A DNA stretch of 64,000 bases from Stenopsyche tienmushanensis (lineage: Eukaryota > Arthropoda > Insecta > Trichoptera > Stenopsychidae), in assembly GCA_008973525.1 (NCBI GenBank), contig WACJ01000044.1:1364001-1428000 (forward strand), read 5' to 3'. A program made the position numbers and the translations under genes. The first letter of the stretch is position 1. Every line of letters starts with the position of its first letter. The notes under the pieces are model-generated. The model made no database searches. It was not told where the DNA came from and worked only from the letters and a program-made list of their open reading frames with translations. This document shows, piece after piece, positions 44,945-56,659 of the stretch.

Positions 44945-45063
44945 GTTCAGGAAGCTATGGTGATGTAAATCAAGTTAACGTGGGGGCTGGGAGCCCGGGG
45001 GGCGTAGGCCCGGCAGACCCTAGGCGGGGGCCCGAGCTCGGCGCCGGCTATGTTCGTGACTAA
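44945..45063 (+). other. Candidate terminal coding exon, very GC-rich
   Basis: A pyrimidine tract followed by gtaacag gives a good splice-acceptor shape at 44944. From there one frame is open to TAA at 45061-45063 and would encode SGSYGDVNQVNVGAGSPGGV followed by GPADPRRGPELGAGYVRD. Its second half is strikingly GC-rich in an AT-rich neighbourhood. No donor follows, so it would have to be a last exon, joined in phase 1. I recognise no family. Alternatives are a GC-rich repeat or chance; no upstream partner exon was found. Confidence 0.3.
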
Positions 45064-45423
45064 ACTTACTTTGGGCCTCAACTGACAAAGAGCACGGTTT
45101 TCATTGGCTTGGATTAAACCCTAACTTTTTATACCCCAGCTTTTCAATTGTTTACTCATAATGCCGCCAGAAAACCTTATTACTTTTACATGACAGAAAA
45201 CAAGTCACTTATTAATTAACACGTGCTTTGCTTCCTAATTTGAATACGACACATTTTTCAAATGCTATTCCATGAACACCATGACTATTATATTTCATTC
45301 AAAGCAATTGTATGTGGAAAAACTCACTTTTTTAAAAAGTAATCTAATAAGTTTATCGGACAGAAAAGATACATTAGTACCAATTTTTAAAGGTATCGAA
45401 AATTTTCACATTTTTATATACCC
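45064..45423. other. No recognised feature
   Basis: AT-rich sequence between the exon-like patch and an inverted LTR. The 87-codon frame beginning at 45272 runs into the LTR and is not supported. Confidence 0.4.
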
Positions 45424-45625
45424 TACTTCTGACACCAATGTTGCGTGGTGGAGCATGATGGAAGATGACCGTGCACGCGGGTCCGTTCTGCTCTCGGATT
45501 GCTATAGAATCGAGCGTATGGATGGAGATGGATAAATGCCAAATAGAGACACTCGCATATTGTTGATTCTTTATTAATTGCGGCCAAGACGCTCGGTCGA
45601 ACCCCAAGACTTGCTCGGAACTGAA
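45424..45625 (-). mobile_element. Inverted LTR (type C) with primer site
   Basis: The primer site is on the minus strand at 45424-45437 (plus: TACTTCTGACACCA; one difference from the usual). The LTR 3' end follows at once (atgttgcgtggtggagc on plus), then gtgcacgcgggtccgttctg, a polyadenylation-like aataaagaatcaac on minus near 45570, and ttcgaccgagcgtcttggcc up to about 45610. The stem-loop of the other copies is lost. No interior beyond the primer site. Confidence 0.65.
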
Positions 45626-45747
45626 TTACATTAAAAAAAAATAAACTTGCAAAAAAGCACGAAAAACATCAAGAAAGGCAATTCAAACTCGCAGTGCAAT
45701 AAATATAAACTTGTGAGAGTGAGTTTGGAATTCACAAGCATCATAAA

Positions 45748-46198
45748 TTAACCCTTTGATTAATGAGTTAATTTTAAATTGACTTAAACATATATGCTAT
45801 ATTCGTATGTACACCACTTATCGTCCACACAAACCCACTCTTCTCTAAGGACCGCGCAGCGTAAGTCAAGCTTGTATTAATAAATGACACTTAACACCGT
45901 TGATAATATACTTAATAACAAAATAATACATTTGTTGAAGCTAGAAATCGATAAATTCGAACTGATCGATACAATAGCGTTTATAATACAATAATATTGT
46001 ATTAGAAATAGAAGCACGGTATAGAAAATGAAGCACTATGAATCGCAATATTTGAAAATATTTAGACGTGTATGGGTACCTTTATAGGACGGCGTTGCTA
46101 TCGATGTACAAGTGTATGATGTGATGTAATCTCTGATTCACTAATCTCCGCACTCAATGTGCGAAAATACTCTTTCTTTATCACTCGAGTTCACAAAG
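45748..46198 (-). mobile_element. piggyBac-like miniature element, copy g, inverted
   Basis: It starts TTAA-CCCTTTGATTAATGAG (45748), the clearest terminal sequence of the family, and continues in inverse with tgctatattcgtatgtacac, aggaccgcgcagcgtaagtc, tagacgtgtatgggtacctt and cactcaatgtgcgaaaatac. The far TTAA border is worn. Confidence 0.7.
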
Positions 46199-46985
46199 TT
46201 GAAATAATTTCAGCCATGAACGTCCTGCCATTTAATCGTTTTACTCTTAAATTATAATGTATTTTTAGTTAACTTATAAATAAACACAAAATACAAGCAC
46301 GAGGACGATAATAATAATATATTCAAACAGGCTTTTAAGAAATATTCCAGCTTCAACCCTCTTATGGGGTAGATCACAAATGTTTCTCCCAAGTGCAATT
46401 AATAAACAACTCTCTTCAAACTTAAGCAATATTTCTCAATCAACGGCACGTAATCAAATTTCTGCCATGGGTTGCAGAAACTTACATATTATACATAAAA
46501 TAAACCCTCATATAATACGGCTTCGATTAAATACGGTCAATGAATTACGACAATCTTGTTTCATCATCTGAAAATACATCGATAAATGCATTAATTGTGA
46601 CCAAAAGTATTAGATGTATCGATAAGTCTTTGCCGATTTTTATAGATTATTTTGTGCGCTTGATGAAACCTGGCGAAACAATAACTACAAATGAGTAATG
46701 TCGGAAAAAAATCGGAAAATACTTTTCAATATACCTAATATATTAAGCTTTGATCAAACATGAGAAATATAAGCATGATTTTTGAAGTATTGCGATAGAT
46801 ATTCTATAATTTTTGATGCAAATATCATATCTTATGGATAAATTGTCACTGGCTTGCTTTTATTCTGATCTTCGTCCACCTTTCGGCGTCTCTTCTCCGA
46901 TCCAATATCAAAGAAACTGCGTTAACCATCATATTTTAAAGCATTTTTATACAAAAAATTATACAATCCAGCCAAGTTTATTGTA
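46199..46985. other. No recognised feature
   Basis: AT-rich; open frames of 63 and 83 codons (46380, 46813) without motifs. Confidence 0.4.
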
Positions 46986-47645
46986 CCCGTTAACCTTTTT
47001 TTGTGCGATAGATGCGTTCCGCAGAAAAAACGCACAAAAAGAAATCGCACAAAAAAAGCTATGACTTTCATAGAAAAAGTGAAGATGCGTTCAATGAATT
47101 TTAAAAAGCGCATAACTTTGAAACAGCTATAAAAAATATATTAAAAGTCGCATTAAAAAAGTTAATAAAAAATAAACAGAAAACAATAAGGCAATTAAAA
47201 AATAGCATTTTTTGGTAAAATTTTAAGGATGTCAGGACATCTAATATCTCAAAAAACCGCATAACTTCGAAATCGCCAAAAAAAATCGCACAAAAATAGG
47301 TTTGAGAATATTTTTTTTATTTAGATATATAGAAAAGATTTTAAAACGCGTTAAAAGATTTCCAAAACGTTTCCAAAGCGTTAAAAAACCGGCCAAGTTG
47401 TCGCATCACTAAAATATCCTTAAGTAGTTGAAATTTTGGAAATTCCTTTGGAGAACATATTTTAAAAAGTCAAAAGATTGGAAAAATCTAAAAAAAAAAC
47501 GAAATCAATTTTTTAAAAAATCTAAACCAAAATAGAGGGCGTGATCGTAATTCAGCGATATTAGATGCAATATGATTAAGAATTACAAAAAAATTGCTTT
47601 AAAAAAACCGCATAACTTCGAAATCGCACAAAAAGAGTTTGAGTA
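46986..47645. repeat. pogo/Tigger-like repeat with tandem-like inner blocks
   Basis: The left end reads TTAACCTTTTTTTGTGCGAT-AGATGCGTTCCGC. The inverse of ccgcataacttcgaaatcgc occurs near 47255 and again near 47610, each followed by a caaaaatag/caaaaagag and gtttgag. So there are two right-end copies. The style equals that of the TA-flanked element at 20971-21465. No coding frame. Confidence 0.5.
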
Positions 47646-48960
47646 TATACAGATGATGAATTAACTCGACTTTGGTCTTAAATTTAAACTTTAGTAATTT
47701 TTACAGTTTTGTTTTACAAATACCTCATCTGATTACTGTTTCTGCTTCTATTTTTTCATTGTCATTGGCAATACATTTATATAGTAATCTTATGCAGATT
47801 TGTTCTGTTCAGCGTTTGGATTCACATTTAAAGTTTAACACGCTTTTTATATTCAATCCGTTGAGCTTTGTTAAATTTGCGTATTATTAATTAAATATCA
47901 ATCGATTTGTCAAATGCTTCTTTGAATATATAATTCGTCCTTTAAATGGGTGAAGAGACCAATTCGAAGGTAGTTGTAATATGATAAACGATCGTTTGAT
48001 ACTGGGATGTTTGCTCCTAGGGCAAGGGAATTATCTGAGAGCCTCACCCTCGGGTCACGATAACACTCCCGAGTGTCCTTCGGGGAACATGCGAATTCGT
48101 CTCCAGGGAAGAGTTAGGACTGATTAGCAGCAAAGCGAAGGGGAGGCCCTATATATAAATACATATCGGGAGCTCACAGGAGCGACCATCTTTACTAATG
48201 GGAAGATTTATTCGATGTGAAATGTGCCCAGACGAATTGTGTCGTGACATAACTAGACAATGAAAAAGAACGAGCATTGATTACATTATCATAGGGACAT
48301 ATTGAATCGATACATTTTAATAGTATCCAGGTCCGGATTTGTTTGTCTATGCACTCTTAGACCACAGAAATATTTGAAGAATACAAGAACGTGTCTTTTG
48401 GCCGATGGAAAAGAACCCTCGAGGATAGACTTGCAAGTATGGAACGTGCTCTTGTATCTCCCCGCAGGATCACCGACCCTCAAAATATTTGTCCTCGCAA
48501 AAAAATAGGCTTTCACGCGAAAAAAACGTTCTTAAAATATAACACAATTTTACACTTCAGACGCGGCTTCAAAAGCATTTTGTGCGCAAACAGAGCCGGG
48601 GAATTTGAATTAATTTAAAAGAGTCGTAATTGCGAAACCGCGCGAATAATTCTATTGTTCCGACGATGATCCGAGAAGCACATATTGGACAGAACGAGTG
48701 TTAATGTCCGACCCCAAACATTATTTGTGTTTTATGAGGTCACTTTCGGCTGAAATGTGACCTTTCGGACGAAAGTCCGCTATGATCTCTCATATAATTT
48801 AATTCGTGGCATTTAAAAGCTCATGAGAATTTTTATTAATGGCCTTTGAAGACTTCTAAATGTCAATGAATTAAATTTGCATTTAATTTTTATGCTAAAT
48901 AAAGATAATTTGATGAGCATATGAAATAATCTTTATGCAATCGATGAATACCGCTGAAGA
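47646..48960. other. No recognised gene; moderately GC-rich patch
   Basis: 48000-48180 and 48330-48500 are less AT-rich than their surroundings, with overlapping open frames on both strands (75, 68 and 75 codons) that have no motif. No splice borders stand out. Confidence 0.35.
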
Positions 48961-49340
48961 GGGTATTTCAATAAAAACGCTCAATTTTCAAATGTCAATA
49001 AAACTAATTTTTTATAAGATATATACTTATTTTTTATATTAATTTAAAAGAATATTTTATGGCAATAAATATAAAATATAAATTTATTCAAATATTTTCC
49101 GTATCTCTGCTTGGTGATACGAATTTAGGAGATATAATTTTCGATGACTTTGTCGCATAAATCTGGCTGAATATGCTGAATGGCATTCGATATGCTAACT
49201 TTAAGGCCATCAATTGTTTGCAGTTTATACGAATAGTTTTGCGATTTAAGATAATCTCAAAGGAATGTCTAAAAAGGGCTCTTGACGTTTGTCTCTCAAT
49301 TTTTTGTTCAACCTTTCCCAATGCTGACAATACACATCTG
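48961..49340 (-). pseudogene. Mariner-like remnant, family F2, C-terminal part
   Basis: The end at 48961 reads GGGTATTTCAATAAAAACGC-TC, matching the terminal repeat at 35378. On the minus strand TIDGLKVSISNAIQHIQPDL and CDKVIENYIS are readable from 49220 to 49120, then KQRYGKYLNKFIF. This is the C-terminus of the transposase, and it closely parallels NAIQQIQSDLCDKDIENWTS in the copy at 60770-60835. A stop interrupts it. Catalytic residues are not included. Confidence 0.75.
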
Positions 49341-50587
49341 CAGTTATTATTTTGCCAGATTTCATAAATTTATAATTCATTTTTGTGTCCTTGTTGGTGT
49401 TTAAATCTAATCATAAAACAACAGTATACATCAAAATCGGCAAGAACTTGTCGATACACCTAATATAAAATGTAAAAATTATCGGATTATATCAAATAAT
49501 GAATTGGTTCCTGTTTACCCAATACATTGTCGCAGGATGGATATTTGATATAGTACCATTATTGAGTAGTCTTCAGATAGTTCTTCGTAAGTTCTTTAAT
49601 GCTTGTTCTTCTTTCTGTGGTCACTATATCTTATTCTCGGGGTGTGAGTATTTCATCGCTCTACATCGTCATCGATCAGGCAAGTTTTGGGTCAAACAAA
49701 CGGATGCAGGTTCATCTACTTTGCCAATTTACGAGCCAAAGAAATGGGCGCAGGGGGAACACATTACCGGGAATGTGGTAATCTGGCTATCCAAAACCTA
49801 ATCCGAACTCACCTAAGCCAGACCACATCAATCCAGACCACCAGCCCACACACACACCGATTCAATCAATAAACCTAATTTATCACAACACACTGGGAAA
49901 AGGAACACATTGCCCAAGTTGGCGTCGCAAATTCATGGCCCGCAATCTCGCCGATTAATTAAGAATTAGTACAATAGTTTGGGACCATACACCATCAGCA
50001 ATTTATGATATTAAACAATTCTGTTGATTTATATTTAATTTTAAATCAATAGATTCAAACAGTTTTGTCTATTATACTTGTATTTAAAATTGACCTTTGC
50101 CTCAATACCGTTGTTAAAATATTTTGAAGGGCAACAATTTCAACAAACATTTTGATATAATCAAAGTAGATCAAAACTTTACGCTTGTTATAATATCATA
50201 AAGTTTCTAAACATCAAGGAAAATAACGCATGTTTTACGTTGTACATATTTAATTTAATCTAAGATACATAAATATGATCTCCATATAAATTATTAAAAT
50301 AACAATAAGTATGAATCTTTAAGCGATTTGGGTCTTATAAACGACGCTTAAATAATTAATTAACCAAAAATAGTCATAAACAAAATAGCTAGCCAAATTT
50401 ATTTTAAGCATTATCATATGAAGCTGACATAAATGCTGTGGAATTATTAGTTGGTACGGACGACGGCAGATGTTAAAGCAAATGTCCTCGTGATCCATCT
50501 ACGATGGATAGATTACTTGGTAAATCTTATATATTTTTTTTAAAAACGGCCAAATGTCAAATTATTTGATCAAATATTTTATATATG
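49341..50587. other. No recognised gene; one 100-codon open frame
   Basis: The plus frame 49499-49801 starts MNWFLFTQYIVAGWIFDIVP and is followed by a GC-richer strip ending in an AATAAA-like site near 49869. It shows no domain I know. It could be part of an unrecognised element. The remainder is AT-rich. Confidence 0.3.
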
Positions 50588-51060
50588 TAAGGTTACAACA
50601 TTTATATAGGATCGAAAAATGCTTATATTTAATTAAAACTCACAGGATACTTAAACAATATATTAAAATATTTTTCAACGTGATTGCCGTCGAGATCGAG
50701 ACATTTCCGTAGTCGGAGTATGACTTCATCGAACTTTTTGTCAAATACTCTTTTAGTTTTATGAAAATATGATAGTACAAAGGTGCCAAGACAGATGAAT
50801 AAGGAGGGAAGATATTGGACAATATACCAGCCAAACGATGAAGCACCTCAGCAGCTCCTGTGAAGCTCGCGCCGTGTAGGGCCTGGCGTTGTCAAGCAGG
50901 AGGTTCTGAGTGGCTCTTTTGAGCCTCTGCATTATTGGTAGTCTCTTTAAGCATAAAATCCACCAAAAAAATCTTATTTCTGTCCCAAATAATAGATGAC
51001 GAATGACGCCACTGATGTGATTGTTAAGAGTCCACAAGGGTAACAATGATGTGTCTTTCC
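50588..51060 (-). pseudogene. Mariner-like transposase, family F6, C-terminal half
   Basis: The border aaggttacaacatttatata-ggatcg is shared with 38878 and 63888. On the minus strand: IIWDRNKIFLVDFMLKETTN, then LLLDNARPYTARASQELL (50920-50870), which holds the second catalytic aspartate, then ILSNIFPPYSSVLAPLYYH and IFIKLKEYLTK, the third-aspartate region, in which the SPDLAPSDYH of intact relatives has become SSVLAPLYYH so that both aspartates are lost. The N-terminal half of the same family lies at 51645-52200, separated by a non-LTR fragment. Confidence 0.78.
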
Positions 51061-51069
51061 TGGGCTCTT

Positions 51070-51645
51070 TGGTTGTGTTGTGTCAATTACTCCAATTGAT
51101 GGGGGGTTGTGCCAATTACTCCAATTTGTGGGGGGTATGTCAATTACTGGCTCGGTGAGAAACTCTTCTGCACCTTTCACGCTTTGCGTTTTCTTTCTAC
51201 TGCATCACGTGCTTTACATACATGCACTACATATTCCTTCTCATTCTCATTCATTTTCACAAAGAATGTCTTTTTCAGCGCTCTATGCTGGGCAGTCGAA
51301 TATCGTGTGTACGGCATCGTCGTTAGTTGCTCCACAATGATGGAATTCTTGGGCTTGTCTTCTTGACAATTTTATGGAGATAGGCTCCAAAGCAGCCATG
51401 CCTGGAAAGGACCTGGGTCAGATGGTAATAGAACTGATCACGTTTCCTATTGCTCCACTCTTGCAGATCTGTAATCAGCCTGTATGTCCATCGAGTGTGT
51501 GAGCTGTCCCATTGAGACTGCCACACCACCATGGTAGTTTCTCTGGCCGCCTTCTTTATTTCTCCTTTTTAGATTGTCTGTCTATCTTGGGCGAGCTAGT
51601 GAATTGGCGATAAGGTAGTCAATGCCAAGATTGCGTCTTCTTTCT
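51070..51645 (-). pseudogene. R1/I-like non-LTR fragment inserted in the F6 mariner
   Basis: Minus-strand pieces match the copy at 4500-5540: EDAILALTTLSPI near 51630 to 51590 (there EDAVLALTAIPPI), then WQSQWDSSHTRWTYRLIT and YYHLTQVLSRHGCFGAYLHK in 51532-51365, then DAVHTIFDCPA near 51318-51285. It is 5'-truncated and frameshifted. Its end toward 51080 carries a 29-bp tandem repeat. It sits exactly between the two halves of an F6 mariner in the same orientation. Confidence 0.82.
51080..51150. repeat. 29-bp tandem repeat, 2.4 units
   Basis: Units 51080-51108 and 51109-51137 (caattactccaattgatggg and caattactccaatttgtggg cores), then a partial unit to 51150. It is at the tail side of the non-LTR fragment, where some non-LTR families carry short repeats. 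Confidence 0.8.
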
Positions 51646-52200
51646 TTGGATTCTGGGATGTGGTGACACACTCACACCTCATCCTCCGTGACTATATGAT
51701 CCAGAAAAGCTTATCCTTCCTGTGCAAAACGAATCAAATTTAATGTGTGACAGTCAGGTGATTTTTACGGTACTTCGGTGTCAGCACTCTGGGCATCCAT
51801 CTCACACACAGTTCGCTGTAAGCAAGTTTTTCCGACATAGTATCACTAAGAAGACTTCAAGAAATGTCAGGAAAGTCACACAATGTTCATTTTGTACTCG
51901 TTCTTCAAATTTTTTGTAGAAGTTCGTCAAAAATCACTGATGGTCTCTCACATTTTACCTCGTTGTGAGTATCATATGGCAGTATGGCCTTCTCTAAATA
52001 ACTTAACCCACTTCGTGACATGTTGTCGACTCATCACATCACTACCATAAACATCCACGAGGTTCAGATATATATCCTCGGCAGTAATGTTCTGCAAATT
52101 CAAAAAATGTATGATCGCATGGATCTTGCATGGGCGTGAGGTGACGGGAGCGCGCGACGACCTCTCCATCGGAAGAGTTTACTGTGGCATCCAGGCGTTG
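51646..52200 (-). pseudogene. Mariner-like transposase, family F6, N-terminal half
   Basis: An ATG at 52169 starts MERSSRAPVTSRPCKIHAII, then DVMSRQHVTKWVKLFREGHT (to 51972), then after frameshifts SEKLAYSELCVRWMPRVLT near 51850-51790, and a decayed strip leading to the first-aspartate region near 51670 (CVTTSQNPK). The copy at 38878-39452 gives the same order. Reading continues at 51060 after the inserted non-LTR fragment. Confidence 0.78.
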
Positions 52201-54207
52201 CATTTCGACAGCATGCTAGCTTTATAATTAATTGGCGTTAAAAGCTTCAATGGGTTAAATGTACTATTGGTTGATCTGATTGGCTTTATATTGAAAAGTA
52301 AAAATATTTCATTATTAGTCGCAAACATTTAAAATGTTGGTCGTATTTAGTATGTCTGTATATCTGTTTTGTGATAAATTTGTGGACCATGTTGAACAAT
52401 TATTCAGTCTGAGCTTTAAAGCTCTGTAGGAGTTTTAATAGCCTGTTGGCGAGAATTAAATTCTATGCGTACGAAGGTCAATTATTTTTCACAAAACACA
52501 TTTAATCCAGAACGATTTAATTGTGTATTTCGACCCCGTTCTAAATTTCCAAGGCTCCTCCAGCGTGAAGGATCCCGAGCTTCGATTTTCCTTTGAGCAA
52601 TTATAATTCAATTTAAGTGGATGTCGACGTTTGATAGAGGCGCCAACTGTAATCTCCCTCGGATGTATTGAAAGTCCCTGACCGGGATCTCCGGGACTCC
52701 CGTGTTGTAGTGAGGTCCGCAACATCAGCTCGTAGTCTTCGGTGCGTGAACAAACTTAATCCTACGAAATCGGTATTCACGGCGTGAGCATGAAGTATTA
52801 GTTAGCTGTATCAACCGGGGAGGATTTGTTAAGGAACCTTATCACGTGTCCGGAGGGGGGTTCAATTACAACCGAAACCCCGTGTCCCGGGTAAACATCG
52901 GCCCCTTAACTTGTGGTCCCGACCGAACCTGGTCCCGTTCAAAAGAAATTCAATTGCCGGCGACGAATTACTCCGGCCGCTCCTAGGTGTGAGGAGGACT
53001 CCTTGAGAGCTTACCATCCGCAATAATTACTACCCGCTTTCCTTACAATTTTATTCACGTACCACAACTCTGCGTCCTCGCTAAATAATCGCCGGCTATT
53101 TCCGCACACGAGCTTGTTAACCACAAATGTGTTTATCACAATACTTAAGAAACCGGCAAGATCCGGGATAATCTCATTTCCGGCTTTGAGCAGTTTTTCA
53201 TTCTGTATCTGTGCAAACACACGGACGTGAGCATACACAGTTTACACGGAATAATATACGTTCCAGTATAAGCAAAAAATGGAGGTGATTCAAAAGACTT
53301 CCACCGTCACCACTTAGCGCGGTCGTTTTCCACAAAACGTGTTTTTTCTACCAACAAAGACTAAAAGCCCAGCCAACCTGCTATCTACACCGTGCTCCAA
53401 ATAACATCATTTCTATTTCGCATCTCGGTTAGCGTGTGACTAAAAAGGTGTATCTTTTAAAAAAATATTATATTTCGAATATCCTCAAATATATCTAAGC
53501 GATTTTAAAGACAATTTATATCCCATGTGAGGACACTTTTTTGGGATTTTTTTTTTTGACGAATTGAATAAACATACAGATGCGAAATTTTAACCACATG
53601 TTTATTCATATTTTAATCACATTTCAAAAATTTTTCAGATTGAAATCATTTTTCATTGTTGAAATAAACGGCACCTTATAAACCCATAATCGAAAAAGGT
53701 CTTATTCGATTACCAAGATTGTGGGCATTTTGCTTATCAAAAATAAATAATTTAAATGGAATTTTAATTCATAAATCATGAACGAGTTTTAATGCTAGGA
53801 TTATTAAAAAATATTTTAAGGTTAAATTTTGGCGTAATGTTTTTGATGTTTTTTCACGACTTTTTTGCATATTTATTTTACAAAAAATAAAGGCCTTGCT
53901 CAACCAGACTTATCTTAGATTATAATGTGTCTACATATGTACTGAATGAGTCAATAAAATTTCAAAGAAATTCATTTAATAGATTTTGCATCCAATCCCG
54001 GAATCCCGAATAGTTTTAAGTGCTCATGAATCCCGGGATTAGTAAACGCAATCCCAAAAAAATCGGGATTGAATTTTTTATCTAACAAGAATCGTACACC
54101 TCACAAGCACGATGAAAGCTACTAAATCGAGACATTCTCGCCGAAATTTTACCGCTTGGAAACAGTGGCTTAAATACTAATTAGCGAGCTTAGACAACGC
54201 CTAAGGG
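52201..54207. other. No recognised gene; GC-richer patch 52480-53250
   Basis: 52480-53250 is the longest moderately GC-rich stretch in the window that I cannot assign to a repeat. It has minus frames of 78 and 75 codons (52725-52489, 53238-53011) without known motifs. It might contain host exon or regulatory sequence, but I see no matched splice pair. The rest is AT-rich. Confidence 0.35.
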
Positions 54208-54449
54208 CAGTAACTGTCTAATCTATGTATACATATATAAAGTGCATATATGTTTTTCAAATTGTTATCTTAATCTTTCCCTACCGGTGATGTATTTACT
54301 ACACCTCGATTCTAATAATGGGAATATCGATATGAAATATAATAGATACGGGGCTCAGAATTTTTGTATTCCTCCGTAATATAATTACGAATCACATCAA
54401 ACTATTATAGTATATAAATATTCATCTGGAGCGACGGAAATAAATAATG
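54208..54449 (-). repeat. 235-bp dispersed repeat, copy B (inverted)
   Basis: Inverse complement of 27927-28157. Landmarks in order on plus are taatctatgtatacatat, ccctaccggtgatgtattta, cacctcgattctaataatgg, gatacggggctcagaatttt and gcgacggaaataaataat. Differences are few over the central 175 bp. Confidence 0.85.
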
Positions 54450-54984
54450 ATTTTTTTGAACTTTTGCAGTCAAAGATGGCTTATGGTGATGGAATTTTAG
54501 TTCTTCTTTAGTTTCAATCTTGCACCAGTATCATCGGACATGAATTAATCAATTCGAACCTTTTGGATGCTCAGTCAAGACTAAACTAACCGTTATATTC
54601 GAAACAAGAAATGAGTTTAGAGAATATAAGAGCTTCTTTATTGAGTACAATAGCAAATGCAAGAAACAGATCAGAAGTACAGGGTGCAACAGTGAAACTT
54701 TTTTATTTGAAACGCACCTTGAAGCGACACCCATATTTCGAGAAGGATGTAATGGCGCTCATTCAAAATAACAAAACTTTTTATGAACAAAGGAGAAGCG
54801 CACGTTCGCCTTAGAGGCGTACTTTTCAAGCAGCCGTTTAATCATCCCCACGCAACGTGCATTCAAATACATGATGAAAGTATAAGATCAACCATGATTA
54901 TGAAATTGCATTCATTTTTCGCTTGGTTTATGCCCATTTGCTATCAAATCACAGAAGATCTGAAGAAAATACAGCCAGATGATG
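54450..54984. other. Short open frames without known identity
   Basis: A 67-codon plus frame from 54611 (MSLENIRASLLSTIANARNR, then FYLKRTLKRHPYFEKDVMAL) looks more protein-like than its neighbours and is followed in another frame by MNKGEAHVRLRGV. I considered a retroelement polyprotein strip but cannot match a defining motif. Identity unknown. Confidence 0.25.
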
Positions 54985-55160
54985 ATGGAGGCGACTTTTT
55001 GCGGGAAGCGACTTACCGCGCCCAAGACCACCGGTCGACTCATTTTTTTTCTCTGCGCATCTGCATTTAGACTTCGCGCATACATAAAAGGCCAAGCCAC
55101 CGCGACAGACAGTCATTTATATATAAGACAAGCTCTACTCACACTGCGCGTTTGCGTGGA
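54985..55160 (-). mobile_element. LTR fragment (type C) beside a strip of the TTAA family
   Basis: 54985-55075 matches 200-295 (shared cggtcgactc, ctgcatttag). From about 55112 a strip tatataagacaagctctact-cacactgcgcg parallels the 3' block of the piggyBac-like family (tatacaagcttcactcacgc), which lies in plus orientation. Both are small, worn pieces. Confidence 0.4.
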
Positions 55161-56640
55161 CAATATGTAATAAGAATGATAAAAGATAAATTAAAATTCT
55201 TGTTATTATCGCCATACAATGGATCTGTTTATTCTCAACTAATTTCGAACAAATGTAAATTTAACATTATTATTTGGAATTAATCAAATATATATCAACA
55301 TAATTGATCGATTTGAGTCCTTAAATCAAAATCGATTTGAGGACATGTCGGCATCATCTGGGTGACCCAAAATAGGAGGTATCAAAACATTCAACATTAA
55401 AATGCAAGCATTTTTTCTATAGTCTGAATTTAAAAACGAATCTAGTATATAACTAACAATTATATTCGATATATAAACTAATGTGAATGTCTCTTTTATT
55501 TAGTATAACGATTATTAATTAAACATTGTGTCAGTTTGGTTAAGGACAGCCAGGAAATAAAAATGTTTGTTTTGTACGTGTTAAGTAAGCGACAGCCGAT
55601 ACAATTTTTTCCTCACCGTGTGTATTTAAGCCATTTTTATTTCTTCTCATTTCTTTGTTGATTCAGTACTCAGAGCAGTAATATAATATAATATATTATC
55701 GAAAGTCGATTTGCCAATGCCACATAAGACGATTAGGTCACATATGTAAACAAAAGTGATTTTCCTCGTGAGACTTTTTCCAAGAAGCAATTTTCTCGAG
55801 ACGTTATTATTTTTTTCAATCGCGCAGAACAAGATAATAATTGACGAAGCACAAACATATTGATGAAATCCAATCGTAATTGGTAAAATAATTCGGAGAA
55901 ATTTGTCTCATTTGTCAACGTACATCATGACAAAGGCCACGTTGAAGGATAAGCTGGCTCAAAAATATTAACACAATTTGATTAATATTTGCCAGGTTTT
56001 GGATCAGGATATGCTGCATTTAGCTGACCTGAGCGCGTGTCTCTGGTAGCAGGTGTTTTCTCCACCCAAAAAGAAACTTAGTAGTTGCTGCCAAAAAGGA
56101 CAGACAAGAGGACACACCAAATGCATATGTCTCTCTCTTTCATATCATAATGCGATTGATGTTGCCTCTCTGTCATGCATAGGCCAAAGCTGCAAAAACT
56201 TGAAGAGATTCAGCCCTGGGGCGAAATCTGCACAGCTTTGCACCTGGCGTTTCAACGCAAACTTTATAAGGGCTAGCATTAAATGTAATTTTCGAAGGAT
56301 GTCTCGTTATTAAAATTATCTTAAATAATCCACTGCAGGTTCATAAGTAAATTATGAGCGATTTTGCTTTAAATATTTAGCTGCACCTGTCCAATATCTT
56401 TTTAATAATGAATTATTAAATTTGACATTAAAACATCCTATGTTTATGATTTGATAAATATATTTATAATAATTTAAGGACTTGATCAATTTAGTGCCAT
56501 TTGGGGTCGTTTTTTTACAATTCCTCCACAACAACAACAAAAATGAGTCACTTATCTAAACCCCAATATATTAAATACATTCAATTACTATTTCTTCTCG
56601 AGAATTATTTCTTGAAAGCTTCTCGAGCAAAATCGATTTT
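55161..56640. other. No recognised gene
   Basis: An 86-codon plus frame at 56053-56313 and a 62-codon minus frame at 56352-56540 show no known motif. No repeat borders identified. Confidence 0.35.
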
Positions 56641-56659
56641 TTTTCTCGAGAAATTATAA

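Noticed and set aside
52855..52920. tRNA-like ggttcaatt sequence
   Set aside because: No acceptor stem or anticodon arm could be folded around it; no tRNA gene was found anywhere in the window.
54611..54814. BEL/Pao-type polyprotein strip
   Set aside because: The residues around FYLKRTLKRHPYFEKD recall such proteins, but no defining motif (reverse transcriptase, protease or integrase) follows, so the name is not supported.
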